From the IMG/VR virus record IMGVR_UViG_3300042895_002011, positions 1 to 50,798 of that record: DNA of 50,798 bases; one strand, 5' to 3'. Numbering within the stretch: position 1 is the stretch's first letter; each line of letters begins with the position of its first letter. The translations under genes and the position numbers were made by a program. Below are positions 26,954-35,945 of the stretch, in pieces. Source of the stretch: a virus. A model generated the notes under the pieces. That model was not told the origin of the DNA. It searched no databases and saw nothing but the letters and a program-made list of their open reading frames with translations.

Positions 26954-28651
26954 TCAAACTTCTTTTCTTATATCTTTTGCATAATGATGAACTCTGTTGT
27001 GGTTCACCAAACTTGCCATCAACACTGCACTTCTCAATCTTCCTTTCTTCATTATCTGATATGCTTGCGACATTATTGTCTGCTCAAAAGGCGAAGCATA
27101 CACAGTTTCCAAAAATATCTTATAATTACCAGCTTTTGTCATAACGCTTGGCCAATTGCTATAGTAAACATCTCCAATTAAATAACTTAATCCATCAATA
27201 CAGCCAGAATTTTTCCATGCCATTTTATGTGTGCCATCTGGAAAATATCTATTCTTAATGTTTTGTGGAACATTATGCCAAGCCCATTGCTTGTGATGAT
27301 CTCCAAAAAATTCACTAAACGAAATCTTAATAAAGTCTAATTTTTCTTCTTCAATTATTTTGATACATTTGTCGAGCCAGTTGTCACAATGCATATTCAA
27401 TCCATTTTTACAAAGAATATTTTTGTTTTCCATGAGCATATCATCTTCAAACCACACGATATATTTAGCTTTGCTATCATGAAAATGTTGAGCTGCCCAC
27501 TGTCTTGCACCACACACACCCATATTTCCATTGCGTATTAATTCAAATTTATATTTTTTTACAATTTCATCAAACGCGGGTCTAGTACTTTCGTCAATGC
27601 TATTATCAATCAGATACTTGTTTGTAGATGTTAATAGTTCTGGATTATATTTTTCAATACTGTCCAATAGCAATTGAAGCTGCTGTGGAATATTGAAGCA
27701 AGTGATATAAAGATTGGTCCCTTTTCCAGACTTGTTCATATCAACTTCTTTTTCGCTTTGAAAATATTCAACTCCTTCTGGAACATCAACGGTTGATATA
27801 CTAACTTCGCGTTTGGGAATTGGAAGTTTTTTTACTTTTTCAAAAAATGTAGACATGAGTCCATCATTATTGATCATTTCAACATTCACCAGTTCCGGAT
27901 TTGTATATGTGACGAGTGTAAATATACTTTCTTCAGTTCCCATATATCCGTCACTCAAAGAATCATTCAGAAGATTGTAATATATTCCGTTCATTTGACT
28001 CAAAATTTTCTTGTTGCCTCCAAAAAATCCTCCTCTAGCAACTCGATTGACTTTGGCGTTGGCATATTTATTCATACCATCAATTTTAAAGCCATGAACT
28101 TCTGTCGTAGTTTCATATGGAAAACATACATACAAAAATTTATTGAGCAATGGTTCAATCTTTTCTATTACATTATCGTGACTGAAATAACCGGGATGCA
28201 CAGTTTGTGTAAGTCCGGCATCTATCCAGCAATAGTTTTCTGAATCAAATGGGTTAAATATAGCCGCGTCATTGAGCATGAACATTTTGCTCATGACTAA
28301 AGGATTGTATAAATCTAGTTTTGCTTGAGTTGATTCGGCGAGCCATCCAACCTGATTATACCAGTTTGGATCTTGTCTTATAGTATTTACTTTTTCATAA
28401 AATGAAAACCATTTACGAAAATCATCGGCACTTTTTGTTCTTATATCTGTACCAACAGATCCTTGTCTGGCGATATTTATAAAATCTACATGTGCAGGAT
28501 CTACATAAACTACCATTGGAACATTTTTACATGCCCTGAGCAACTTATCAAAATGCTGTAGGTATTGGCTAAATGGACGCTTAAATCCAGTATCCAATTC
28601 ACCTCGCTTTAAATCAAATAATCCGGTAACTAGTGTTGTATTAAAGTTCAT
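26954..28651 (-). CDS. Two-domain glycosyltransferase (HtrL/YibB-like N-terminus, GT-A C-terminus)
   Basis: A 565-residue protein. Residues 1-~290 resemble the HtrL/WlaTC family (TTLVTGLFDLKRGELDTGFK; PMVVYVDP near 45-52), which occurs in surface-polysaccharide loci. The second part, from ~313 (TNLYITCFNIPQQLQLLLDS), is GT-A-like. It has YIVWFEDDMLMENKN near 395, where EDD is the probable nucleotide-sugar/metal motif. The gene ends the four-gene cassette and starts 1 base after the carbamoyltransferase stop. The acceptor could be phage DNA, a virion protein or host surface sugar. The sequence does not decide. Confidence 0.82.
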   Translation of the reverse strand: MNFNTTLVTGLFDLKRGELDTGFKRPFSQYLQHFDKLLRACKNVPMVVYVDPAHVDFINIARQGSVGTDIRTKSADDFRKWFSFYEKVNTIRQDPNWYNQVGWLAESTQAKLDLYNPLVMSKMFMLNDAAIFNPFDSENYCWIDAGLTQTVHPGYFSHDNVIEKIEPLLNKFLYVCFPYETTTEVHGFKIDGMNKYANAKVNRVARGGFFGGNKKILSQMNGIYYNLLNDSLSDGYMGTEESIFTLVTYTNPELVNVEMINNDGLMSTFFEKVKKLPIPKREVSISTVDVPEGVEYFQSEKEVDMNKSGKGTNLYITCFNIPQQLQLLLDSIEKYNPELLTSTNKYLIDNSIDESTRPAFDEIVKKYKFELIRNGNMGVCGARQWAAQHFHDSKAKYIVWFEDDMLMENKNILCKNGLNMHCDNWLDKCIKIIEEEKLDFIKISFSEFFGDHHKQWAWHNVPQNIKNRYFPDGTHKMAWKNSGCIDGLSYLIGDVYYSNWPSVMTKAGNYKIFLETVYASPFEQTIMSQAYQIMKKGRLRSAVLMASLVNHNRVHHYAKDIRKEV

Positions 28652-28652
28652 A

Positions 28653-30254
28653 TCAACGTTTTTTAATAAAAGTGTCTTCGATTACCAGCCCGTCCATCTG
28701 TGTACTATCAAATACAGTAAATGCTTCTTTGACCGTGGATAGTATCGGCTTGCCATTCACATTAAAGCTGGTATTTAACAATACGCCTATACCATTTATC
28801 TTTTCAACCTCTCCTATCAAATCATATAGCCAAGGATTTATTTCTCTCTTCAATGTTTGTACTCTCGCCGTGCCATCAATGTGTGTTATTGATTTCAACT
28901 TTTCTGCATATTCTTGGCGAACCTTGAAAGCAAAGCTCATATATGGAGATTCCTGATATGCCTCGAAATATTTAACGGCGTCCTCAATTCTTACAACCGG
29001 TGCAAATGGTCTGTACCATTCTCTATTTTTTACTTTAGCATTGAGCACATCTTTCATATGTGGAAAACTTGGATCGCAAAAAATGCTTCTGTTACCAAGT
29101 GCTCTTGGACCGTGCTCGGCATTTCCACGAGCAACGCCGACTATCTTACCGTTACAAATATATGTCGCCAGTTCATCGACCGGCGTATTGTGTTTGATAT
29201 CGCAATTATATGAATGCTCATAGATGTAATATCCAACCGAGTCAATGTCCAGTAATGGCATACCGGAATACATAACTTCAATTGGTTTTTCAGGCTTCAT
29301 TACATGCAATAATCCTCCAACCGCCAATCCACAATCACTTGGATTTGGTGGAACAAACATTGGACGGTTATATCTTTTTTTGATTTCTGTATTCAACAAT
29401 ACATTCAATGCACATCCACCGGTCATACCTATAGCATAATCTTTATACTTATCAAAATACTGGTCTGTAACTTCAAAGAATACATCCTCAAATGCCTTTT
29501 GAGAAGTTGCTGCGATGTCATATGCAATGTCACCATCAAATCTATCATTTGAATTAAACTTTAATCCAACCTTTGGACCCAGTTCTGCAAGTTTTTCTTG
29601 AATATTCTTACTATAAACTTCAGTTCTGTAAAATTGGCGAAATGCTTCCAACCATTCTTCTCGCACATTTCCGTATCCACACAGCCCCATCAGCTTGCCA
29701 CTATATACAAGATTGCCATCATCAAATCCACTTTCTTGCATTATTGGTTTTAAATAATGACCAAACGTCATATATGCACCCATATCATATTTCGCAGAGA
29801 ACAGCAGCTTCGGAGCTTCTTTCTTGCTTTCACAAACATAACCATTGAAAAATCCATCATTCCCACCACCATCAAAAGAAATTATTAGCATCTTTTCATA
29901 TGGAGACTGATAATATGCACCTATTGCATGAAGATATTGGTGCGTCAAATCATGCAGCGGCTTTGCGTGTGGAATATTATCTTCATATTTCACATATATG
30001 CTTTCGCCATTGATGATATTTATTGAGTGCGAATAGCTGGTAACACATACATCAAATTTATCTATACCATATCTGCGTTTTATCATTTCACAGATATTCT
30101 TAAGTTGAATATCTGCGTTTGGAATAGACTTGTATTGGCTTATACCAGAATTCTTATAGCCATTGAAGCGTTCCATTTCAACTACATATATTTTGTCACC
30201 AACATTAAATGCAACAGATCCATTGTGCGAACCGTGCATTGAAATAATGTTCAT
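28653..30254 (-). CDS. NodU/CmcH-type carbamoyltransferase
   Basis: A 533-residue member of the family that transfers a carbamoyl group from carbamoyl phosphate, through an adenylate, to a hydroxyl of sugars or antibiotics. The Kae1-like N-terminal domain shows HDLTHQYLHAIGAYYQSPYE and LIISFDGGGNDG, then MTGGCALN near 280. The C-terminal domain has EHGPRALGNRSI (~382-393), NREWYRPFAP and LLNTSFNVNGKPI (~493-505), all family signatures. It overlaps the GT25-like gene by 4 bases and is flanked by glycosyltransferases, so the substrate is probably a sugar moiety. Carbamoylation of phage DNA bases is another possibility. Confidence 0.93.
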   Translation of the reverse strand: MNIISMHGSHNGSVAFNVGDKIYVVEMERFNGYKNSGISQYKSIPNADIQLKNICEMIKRRYGIDKFDVCVTSYSHSINIINGESIYVKYEDNIPHAKPLHDLTHQYLHAIGAYYQSPYEKMLIISFDGGGNDGFFNGYVCESKKEAPKLLFSAKYDMGAYMTFGHYLKPIMQESGFDDGNLVYSGKLMGLCGYGNVREEWLEAFRQFYRTEVYSKNIQEKLAELGPKVGLKFNSNDRFDGDIAYDIAATSQKAFEDVFFEVTDQYFDKYKDYAIGMTGGCALNVLLNTEIKKRYNRPMFVPPNPSDCGLAVGGLLHVMKPEKPIEVMYSGMPLLDIDSVGYYIYEHSYNCDIKHNTPVDELATYICNGKIVGVARGNAEHGPRALGNRSIFCDPSFPHMKDVLNAKVKNREWYRPFAPVVRIEDAVKYFEAYQESPYMSFAFKVRQEYAEKLKSITHIDGTARVQTLKREINPWLYDLIGEVEKINGIGVLLNTSFNVNGKPILSTVKEAFTVFDSTQMDGLVIEDTFIKKR

Positions 30255-30925
30255 TTTCTAAATTCTCCAGCAAATTCCGCGTATGTTGACGTAGTATAAT
30301 AATGATATGTTGTTTTACGTTTCAATAAATCCGACATATCTTCCTGCGGCCAACCGTGATTGATTAGAATAGGATATGATGATATAAAGTTGCGAGTTTT
30401 CTGAAGAGTTGTATAATAATAATGATCAAGCTGATCATATTTTTCATATGACCAATCAAGAATATCCTGATACATACTTTCTTTTACAACAAGTGCATGT
30501 GCGGATTTTGCAGATTGAATTTTTCCAACATTCTCATCCAGCTTAACTAATGGAGAATGCAGTATTGTTCCAAAAAACATAGCATCCCAATTTATCTTAT
30601 CGGCTTGGTCGAGAAACTTGAACATCGTTTCTTTATATGGTAATGAATAATCTCCAATCCCAGTTGATGGAGGGTCCATCACATAAAAATCATCTTCGCA
30701 AATTAGAACAGATTTCCATCCGCGCGATATTGCAATCCTGATGATCTCTTTATGTGCTTCTCCACAACCGGCGTATTCCCCCTTAACAATTCCAGCCATT
30801 CTTTCCATACCAGAAATATCAAACTTGGCAAATTGGTCTTCGCACTGCTTTTTACGATCAGTTCGGTGATCCATGTTGATGTAAAATCCCCCATCTGCGA
30901 CTTTTCTGTTATAAAACGCAATCAT
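30251..30925 (-). CDS. GT25-like glycosyltransferase
   Basis: A 224-residue protein resembling family 25 (LPS-type) glycosyltransferases. The N-terminal GFYINMDHRTDRKKQCEDQF corresponds to the family's I-N-L-xx-R-xxR motif. WKSVLICEDDFYV near residue 70-82 supplies the EDD metal/nucleotide-sugar motif. AKSAHALVVKESMYQDIL matches the usual third conserved block. Its start overlaps the stop of the GlcNAc-transferase-like gene (ATGA-type, 30925/30922), and its end overlaps the carbamoyltransferase start. Confidence 0.82.
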   Translation of the reverse strand: MIAFYNRKVADGGFYINMDHRTDRKKQCEDQFAKFDISGMERMAGIVKGEYAGCGEAHKEIIRIAISRGWKSVLICEDDFYVMDPPSTGIGDYSLPYKETMFKFLDQADKINWDAMFFGTILHSPLVKLDENVGKIQSAKSAHALVVKESMYQDILDWSYEKYDQLDHYYYTTLQKTRNFISSYPILINHGWPQEDMSDLLKRKTTYHYYTTSTYAEFAGEFRK

Positions 30926-32226
30926 AAATTTCCTACAATTCTATCTCCCCAGCCAGTTGATTCGCTGTGTGACCATGCAACCCAATGATGCGGTTGCTCG
31001 GGTGCATTGAATGTTCTCCAAAGTTTAATGTACTTGTCGCCAGATGGATCTCTGGCTTCCGCCAACAACCGTTGTATTTCTGCTTTATCAGCATCCTGTC
31101 GATACAATACTGTGTTATCTTCTCGCTCAAATGCAACGCACCAAAAATCATAGTCATTTAATTTAAATTGATTGATGGGAAGGTCTATGCAATGTTTAAA
31201 AATTTTAAGAAATGAATCCTCCCATTCAGCATCGGTTTTGTATTTGCTACTCTTATTTGGTGGATACGCCTTGTCTAGAGTTTCTTGTTGAACAGCACGC
31301 TTTCCAAAATGTAGACCGGAGTATTTTTCATAATCTTGCAGTGTTCTCTCAGTTCCAAATCCATATACTCCCCAATTAATTGTTTCATGCTTTTCACCAT
31401 CCATTGAAAACAATATGCGATTGCGTCGATGGCATAGGTGGTTTCTTTCACCCCAATCTTTTTTGTCCGGAATTTTGCTTGTATTAGAAGCCGAGTGATC
31501 GTCCCAATGTTTGGCGCGACCTTTGCGAGTATATTCATGCCAAGCCACAAGACGGTGTGGATGAAAAAGATCATACCCATGAGTAAATGCGCGAACTGCA
31601 ATGCTGATTTCTTCTCCGTGAAAATAATATTCGGGATCGTGCTGAACTTCCTTGCAGAATTTTCCACCCGTGAAACAAAAATGTGCGGAGTAAAATCTGG
31701 CGGGTGTGGGCGACGACAGATCCTTCCAATTGTCAATTGACGCTGGTAGAAAAAAAACAGCACCCTCTGGAATAAATCTATCAAAGTCCATTCTCCACGG
31801 AGTTTGTATTCTGGAATCTGGGTCGTTGTCCGGATCAAACGACGGAATGTATCCAGTAAGCAATGGCTTATTGTAGCCCATATTTTTAAGCTGTTTATAC
31901 ATGCCAATTACGACCTCATCCCAATCTTTTACAAACCTGTGATGTGAATCAAGTTGTAGAGTATATTCTTCACCATCATATTGTTGTTGAATTTGATTTC
32001 TCGCCCAACACGCTCCCTTGCTTTGCATGTATGGAATATCAATTATTTTTACATTGGGTAAATCTTTAATATCATCTATTTTTTCATCCTGTGAGTGTTG
32101 CCATGCAATGCAAAACACAAGATTTTCTGGAAATTTTGCATTTGCGATACAATCCTTTATAGTTGGCACCAGTTGCGGATCGCGGTATGACGCGATTTGA
32201 ATAAATATTTTTTTATTAAAATTCAT
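30922..32226 (-). CDS. GlcNAc-transferase-like glycosyltransferase (Skp1 GlcNAc-transferase type)
   Basis: A 434-residue protein, first gene of the sugar-modification cassette. The opening KIFIQIASYRDPQLVPTIKD is the signature of the GlcNAc family of GT-A enzymes related to the Skp1 GlcNAc transferase. SKGACWARNQIQQQY and LQLDSHHRFVKDWD (~88-105, a DxH-type metal motif) follow, then FTGGKFCKEVQHDPEYYFHG. Members occur in eukaryotes, giant viruses and phages. The sugar and the acceptor are inferred. A palindrome and an AT-rich late-like sequence precede it. Confidence 0.85.
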   Translation of the reverse strand: MNFNKKIFIQIASYRDPQLVPTIKDCIANAKFPENLVFCIAWQHSQDEKIDDIKDLPNVKIIDIPYMQSKGACWARNQIQQQYDGEEYTLQLDSHHRFVKDWDEVVIGMYKQLKNMGYNKPLLTGYIPSFDPDNDPDSRIQTPWRMDFDRFIPEGAVFFLPASIDNWKDLSSPTPARFYSAHFCFTGGKFCKEVQHDPEYYFHGEEISIAVRAFTHGYDLFHPHRLVAWHEYTRKGRAKHWDDHSASNTSKIPDKKDWGERNHLCHRRNRILFSMDGEKHETINWGVYGFGTERTLQDYEKYSGLHFGKRAVQQETLDKAYPPNKSSKYKTDAEWEDSFLKIFKHCIDLPINQFKLNDYDFWCVAFEREDNTVLYRQDADKAEIQRLLAEARDPSGDKYIKLWRTFNAPEQPHHWVAWSHSESTGWGDRIVGNL

Positions 32227-32248
32227 ATAACATTTAGTTTACTACGTT

Positions 32249-32264
32249 CTTGTATATATACAAG
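32249..32264. promoter_or_regulatory. 16-bp palindrome, possible operator, upstream of the glycosyltransferase operon
   Basis: CTTGTATATATACAAG is a perfect inverted repeat 22 bases before the ATG at 32226. Beyond it lies ATTATTTATTATAG, a weak late-like element. A dimeric regulator site is possible but unproven. Confidence 0.35.
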
Positions 32265-32279
32265 CTATAATAAATAATT

Positions 32280-33056
32280 TTAACACGATTGGTCAGTTAA
32301 TTCCGCACTACCATATGTCACACTTGTTATTTGATTAGCACAGCCAGCATTTAATATCACTTGACCGGGACTAAAACCATATTGGAAAGATTGCTGTACT
32401 GAGCCAAAACTATCAACATATTCATAGGCTAAATATCCCTGCCAATTGGCAGTTGCGTATATATTATACGTTGGAAGCGATGGAGTGTCTGATATAAAAT
32501 TGGCAGTGATTGTAAAATCGCTGGAAACATAAAAGCCATATGCAATCGGGTTCAACGAATAAGGATCTGATAATACTACACCTTCGGGAGCAGTCCACAC
32601 ACTGAATATAAACCCAGTATCGGTTTCAGCCTTCAATTGCATTGAACCCGACCCAACATTTACCGTGCCACTGTTTGGTCCATCTATTCTGTTTGCCTGT
32701 CCGCCTCCACTTGATACTATACTATAATTGTAATATGTTTTATTGCTGGTACTGCTAGGCGACGGCGACGTTAGTGGACTAGTTTGGCTCACAGAAGGAG
32801 TCTGTGTGGGTGTCCTCGTTATCGTTGGGGTTGGTGTTGGAGTTTGCACCGACTTTGTAACAATCGGAGTTTTAGTGGGAGTTACTGTTACGGTTGGTGT
32901 GGGTGATGGTGTTGGTGGAATTTCTTTCCAACCCGTATTTTTACTATCATTCTCAACTTTTATATAAAGCTTTTCATCGTCCGTAATAATATCCAACCCA
33001 ATCAGTCCAAATACTGATTTTTCGGGATTTCCATGTACTGTCAATTTCTCGTTCAT
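32280..33056 (-). CDS. Pro-Thr-repeat fibre-accessory protein
   Basis: A 258-residue protein. The N-terminus (VHGNPEKSVFGLIGLDIITD, then NDSKNTGWKEIPP) matches that of the next gene upstream (RGNPENSVFGVVGKFLGSD, then DTRNSGWDLYG), so the two are paralogues. A Pro-Thr linker (~48-105, PTPTVTVTPTKTP) leads to a ~150-residue C-terminal domain. That domain is beta-rich with repeated aromatic and Gly residues (SIVSSGGGQANRIDGPNSGT; SVWTAPEGV), typical of surface-exposed fibre tips. It lies directly downstream of the large fibre gene, so it may be a head or fibre decoration. Confidence 0.75.
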   Translation of the reverse strand: MNEKLTVHGNPEKSVFGLIGLDIITDDEKLYIKVENDSKNTGWKEIPPTPSPTPTVTVTPTKTPIVTKSVQTPTPTPTITRTPTQTPSVSQTSPLTSPSPSSTSNKTYYNYSIVSSGGGQANRIDGPNSGTVNVGSGSMQLKAETDTGFIFSVWTAPEGVVLSDPYSLNPIAYGFYVSSDFTITANFISDTPSLPTYNIYATANWQGYLAYEYVDSFGSVQQSFQYGFSPGQVILNAGCANQITSVTYGSAELTDQSC

Positions 33057-33059
33057 AAA

Positions 33060-33401
33060 TTATACAGACCAATACATAGTTTTGGTTGGAGTTGCGGTTG
33101 GAGTTGGAGTTTTTGTTCTCGTCACTGTTAGCGTCGGGGTAAAAGTTCTGGTGGTAGTTGTGGTTGGAGTCAACGTCGGAGTTCTGGTCACGGGTGGTGT
33201 ATATGACGGTGTTGGTGTTGGTGTTGGCGTTGGAGTGGGCGTCTGTGTCGAATTGTCGTCTCCATACAAATCCCAACCACTATTGCGAGTGTCCTCTCGT
33301 CTTTTCGAATAATAATTACCATTATCCGACCCGAGAAATTTACCAACTACTCCAAATACGGAATTTTCTGGATTTCCTCTTGGATGTATGTGCCGTTTCA
33401 T
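33060..33401 (-). CDS. Short Pro-Thr-repeat protein, paralogue of the next gene
   Basis: A 113-residue protein using the ATG at 33401 (MKRHIHPRGNPENSVFG), 5 bases after the fibre stop. A longer upstream start would overlap the fibre gene by 90 bases and is unlikely. The first ~45 residues are shared with the 258-residue gene. The rest is almost entirely (PT)n with TRTPTLTPTTTTTRT and ends in MYWSV, so it lacks the C-terminal domain. It may be a truncated duplicate or a real spacer protein. Confidence 0.65.
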   Translation of the reverse strand: MKRHIHPRGNPENSVFGVVGKFLGSDNGNYYSKRREDTRNSGWDLYGDDNSTQTPTPTPTPTPTPSYTPPVTRTPTLTPTTTTTRTFTPTLTVTRTKTPTPTATPTKTMYWSV

Positions 33402-33406
33402 ACACT

Positions 33407-35869
33407 TTATGGAGTGATTGTTGGATACACATAATATGGAGTTCCGCTGTAAACTGTGGCCGCGCTTCCAAACAATCCATCTGAATACTTTATCCAATAC
33501 AATTCAAATCTGTATGAATAACTGGAATCGAGTGGTGGATGTATTGTCTCATATTGATTATTCCATGCAACGGCTGAGTGATCTCCAGAGTGAGACCATT
33601 CGGAAGTTGCCGGAAGCCATTTCCAAATCTTGCATCGCAATCTGTAAGATCCTGTAGCGGATGCTGCAAGAACGGTTGGGTCTGTAGTATAAATATAAGG
33701 AGGATTATTTCCTTTAAACGTTGTTGTACTACCCGTTGTATAACTTAAATATACGTTGGGATGTCCCGATGAAGTATATGCCGGTGGAGCGACCGGCAAA
33801 AATCCAGACGCCGTAGTGCATGACATTGTTACAAAATTCCATGACGATGTCTGTGCCGCTCCGTTACCAGCATTGTCGTATGTGATCCAATATAATTCGG
33901 CGGGTACGACGCCAACTGCCGGTGGTATTATTTGGGAATAGTTATTATTATACGCAACAGTTCTGTGAACAGCCGCCGGGCTCGCGATAGAATAAAGACC
34001 ATCCCCACTTTGGCCCGAAATTTTGCAACGAAGTTTGTATCTATTATAACTTAGTACAGACGTGTTTCCTGTGTAAACATATGGAGGATTGTTAAGCGAG
34101 TATGTTAATGCGGACAAATACACATTACTTGTTCCTGGAAAAAGTGGAGCAACAAACGTTGATGCAGTTGCAACACTCATAGTAACAAGTGTAAATGGAG
34201 CCCCGCCGTTTACCGAAATACCGGGATAATTTCCGTATATATCCGGTGTATTTCCATACTCCACATAATACAGTTCTGTGTTGTATATTCCCACGGGAGG
34301 AACATTCAATGGAGAATAATTTTGATTAAAGCCAGCATCTGTTTGGGTTGCTATGTGCTCTCTTGCCAAGTGCGGATCTACACCAATCAACTCGACCACC
34401 TTTGCTCTCAATTTCCAACGAGTGAGTGATGTAATTGCTGTATTCGTGGTAAACACGAACGGACCATCGTCCAGTCTGAAACTGTTTGCACTTAAGTATA
34501 TTCCTGGCGGAAGTGGTGGCGTTGGTGTCGGCGTGCCCGTCATAGTAGGCGTCGGCGTAGGCGGCATTGGCGACGGTGTAATTGTAATTGTAGGAGTAGG
34601 AGTAGGCGTCGGAGATGGTGGAATGTAATTGATTGCTCCATATTTGGACGTGTATCCTTGAAAACTAAAAGTGCATGGTGCCGCACTTGCGCTATAAAAT
34701 ACATATAAGCTCTTGTCCTTATGAACAACTCCAAGTTCAAGTAACGGCAATACATTTCTGCTGTATGACGCGCTTACTAATGGAACTCTGTTGTTATTGA
34801 ATGAATCTATTCCACTTGCATTTTCATATGCAACATCGTCGGTAGATCCTATCGACAACAGTGGAGCACCGGGTGAATACACAAAGCAGTCTGTTAATAC
34901 ATAATTGTCTGGCAGTACATCTCGTTGAGTTCCATTTCCGAGATATCCGGAAGTACCGTCGCTGAAAAATATCAATCCAAATTGCTTGTTTGGACTTGTT
35001 GCCTCAGCACCGGCTCTTGGTAAAAGCAAGTGGTTGTCACCCACGGAATCCAACCATTGCGTTGGACCGGGATTTAAATTCTCTGGACGATATGATGAAA
35101 CAAGAGTTGCTTCGTTGTTTCTTGTTCCGCCATAATAATTTTGTGCAACTTGCGCTCCCGACAATCCAGAATTAAAAACATGAGCTTCATAAATTACACA
35201 GTTGATATTCCAATGACTACCAGACTGACCATTGCCCATTGTTGTATACGAGCTATTTATAGCATTTGGTATGCCGGTCAATGTGCCAACCAATTCCGCA
35301 TTTACATAAAATTTGAAATTACCAATATAATCTTTTGTTATAGTTGCATCAAATGCCCTGTTTGGAAACTTTTTGATAAAATCCGGATATTCGATTATTT
35401 TTTCAACCACACCATCGTTCACATATCCAATCAAACTACTAGATTGAACTCCAATATATGCGCGAGTGCCATAATCCGCCATTCCTATAACCTGTGAACC
35501 TACGCCGAATAACACTCTACTTCCAGTATCATTCAACAACGAATCGGACGGAATAAATGCACGAACGTTGAGAGAGAAATTATCTCCAAGATTATTCGCA
35601 TTTCCATAACAGTGCATATTCAATTCATCCAATGGGGCAAAATTCGGTGCAAAGGATAATCCATTTGAATTTTGATATCCATGTTGTGGAACGGCGTAAT
35701 TTACAAAGCCTCCGGACACAATATACTCAGACAAATCGGATGCTGAGATTTTTTTTGTTTCTCCGGTCGGACTCGTCAGTTCACTAACATCCACAATTGG
35801 AATCCAGTCTCCTCTGGATACATCGGTTGCGGTAATCGTGCGTAATTCAGTTGTCTTCTGATTTGACAT
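33407..35869 (-). CDS. Modular tail fibre: LamG-like domain, Pro-Thr linker, three repeats
   Basis: An 820-residue likely receptor-binding fibre. Residues 1-60 hold a fibre-type entry segment (TITATDVSRGDWIPIVDVSE). About 65-260 is LamG-like (DNFSLNVRAFIPSD ... WNINCVIYEAHVFNSGLSG). About 416-452 is a Pro-Thr linker (PTPTPTITITPSPMPPTPTP). Three repeats of ~115-125 residues follow, starting near 456, 581 and 704: IYLSANSFRLDDGPFVF, VYLSALTYSLNNPPYVYT, and VYLSYTTGSTTTF...NNPPYIYT. Each continues with RYKLRCKI and ELYWIxY. Late-type element at 35888-35898. Confidence 0.85.
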   Translation of the reverse strand: MSNQKTTELRTITATDVSRGDWIPIVDVSELTSPTGETKKISASDLSEYIVSGGFVNYAVPQHGYQNSNGLSFAPNFAPLDELNMHCYGNANNLGDNFSLNVRAFIPSDSLLNDTGSRVLFGVGSQVIGMADYGTRAYIGVQSSSLIGYVNDGVVEKIIEYPDFIKKFPNRAFDATITKDYIGNFKFYVNAELVGTLTGIPNAINSSYTTMGNGQSGSHWNINCVIYEAHVFNSGLSGAQVAQNYYGGTRNNEATLVSSYRPENLNPGPTQWLDSVGDNHLLLPRAGAEATSPNKQFGLIFFSDGTSGYLGNGTQRDVLPDNYVLTDCFVYSPGAPLLSIGSTDDVAYENASGIDSFNNNRVPLVSASYSRNVLPLLELGVVHKDKSLYVFYSASAAPCTFSFQGYTSKYGAINYIPPSPTPTPTPTITITPSPMPPTPTPTMTGTPTPTPPLPPGIYLSANSFRLDDGPFVFTTNTAITSLTRWKLRAKVVELIGVDPHLAREHIATQTDAGFNQNYSPLNVPPVGIYNTELYYVEYGNTPDIYGNYPGISVNGGAPFTLVTMSVATASTFVAPLFPGTSNVYLSALTYSLNNPPYVYTGNTSVLSYNRYKLRCKISGQSGDGLYSIASPAAVHRTVAYNNNYSQIIPPAVGVVPAELYWITYDNAGNGAAQTSSWNFVTMSCTTASGFLPVAPPAYTSSGHPNVYLSYTTGSTTTFKGNNPPYIYTTDPTVLAASATGSYRLRCKIWKWLPATSEWSHSGDHSAVAWNNQYETIHPPLDSSYSYRFELYWIKYSDGLFGSAATVYSGTPYYVYPTITP

Positions 35870-35887
35870 AAAAATGATATCTTTTGA

Positions 35888-35898
35888 TTATAAATATC
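35888..35898 (-). promoter_or_regulatory. Putative late promoter (GATATTTATAA)
   Basis: The coding strand reads GATATTTATAA 19-20 bases before the ATG at 35869. It is the late-element class. Confidence 0.55.
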
Positions 35899-35945
35899 AA
35901 TAACCAACCAAAATATATATCATTTTTTCAATAGGAGTTATTATA

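Noticed and set aside
33402-33497. Longer N-terminus for the short Pro-Thr protein
   Set aside because: It would overlap the fibre gene by 90 bases. The ATG at 33401 fits the shared N-terminus with the paralogue.
24650-34640. Long plus-strand frames opposite the Pro-Thr tracts, coding for GVGVGVGV-type proteins
   Set aside because: They are mirror readings of the repeat DNA inside strong minus-strand genes.
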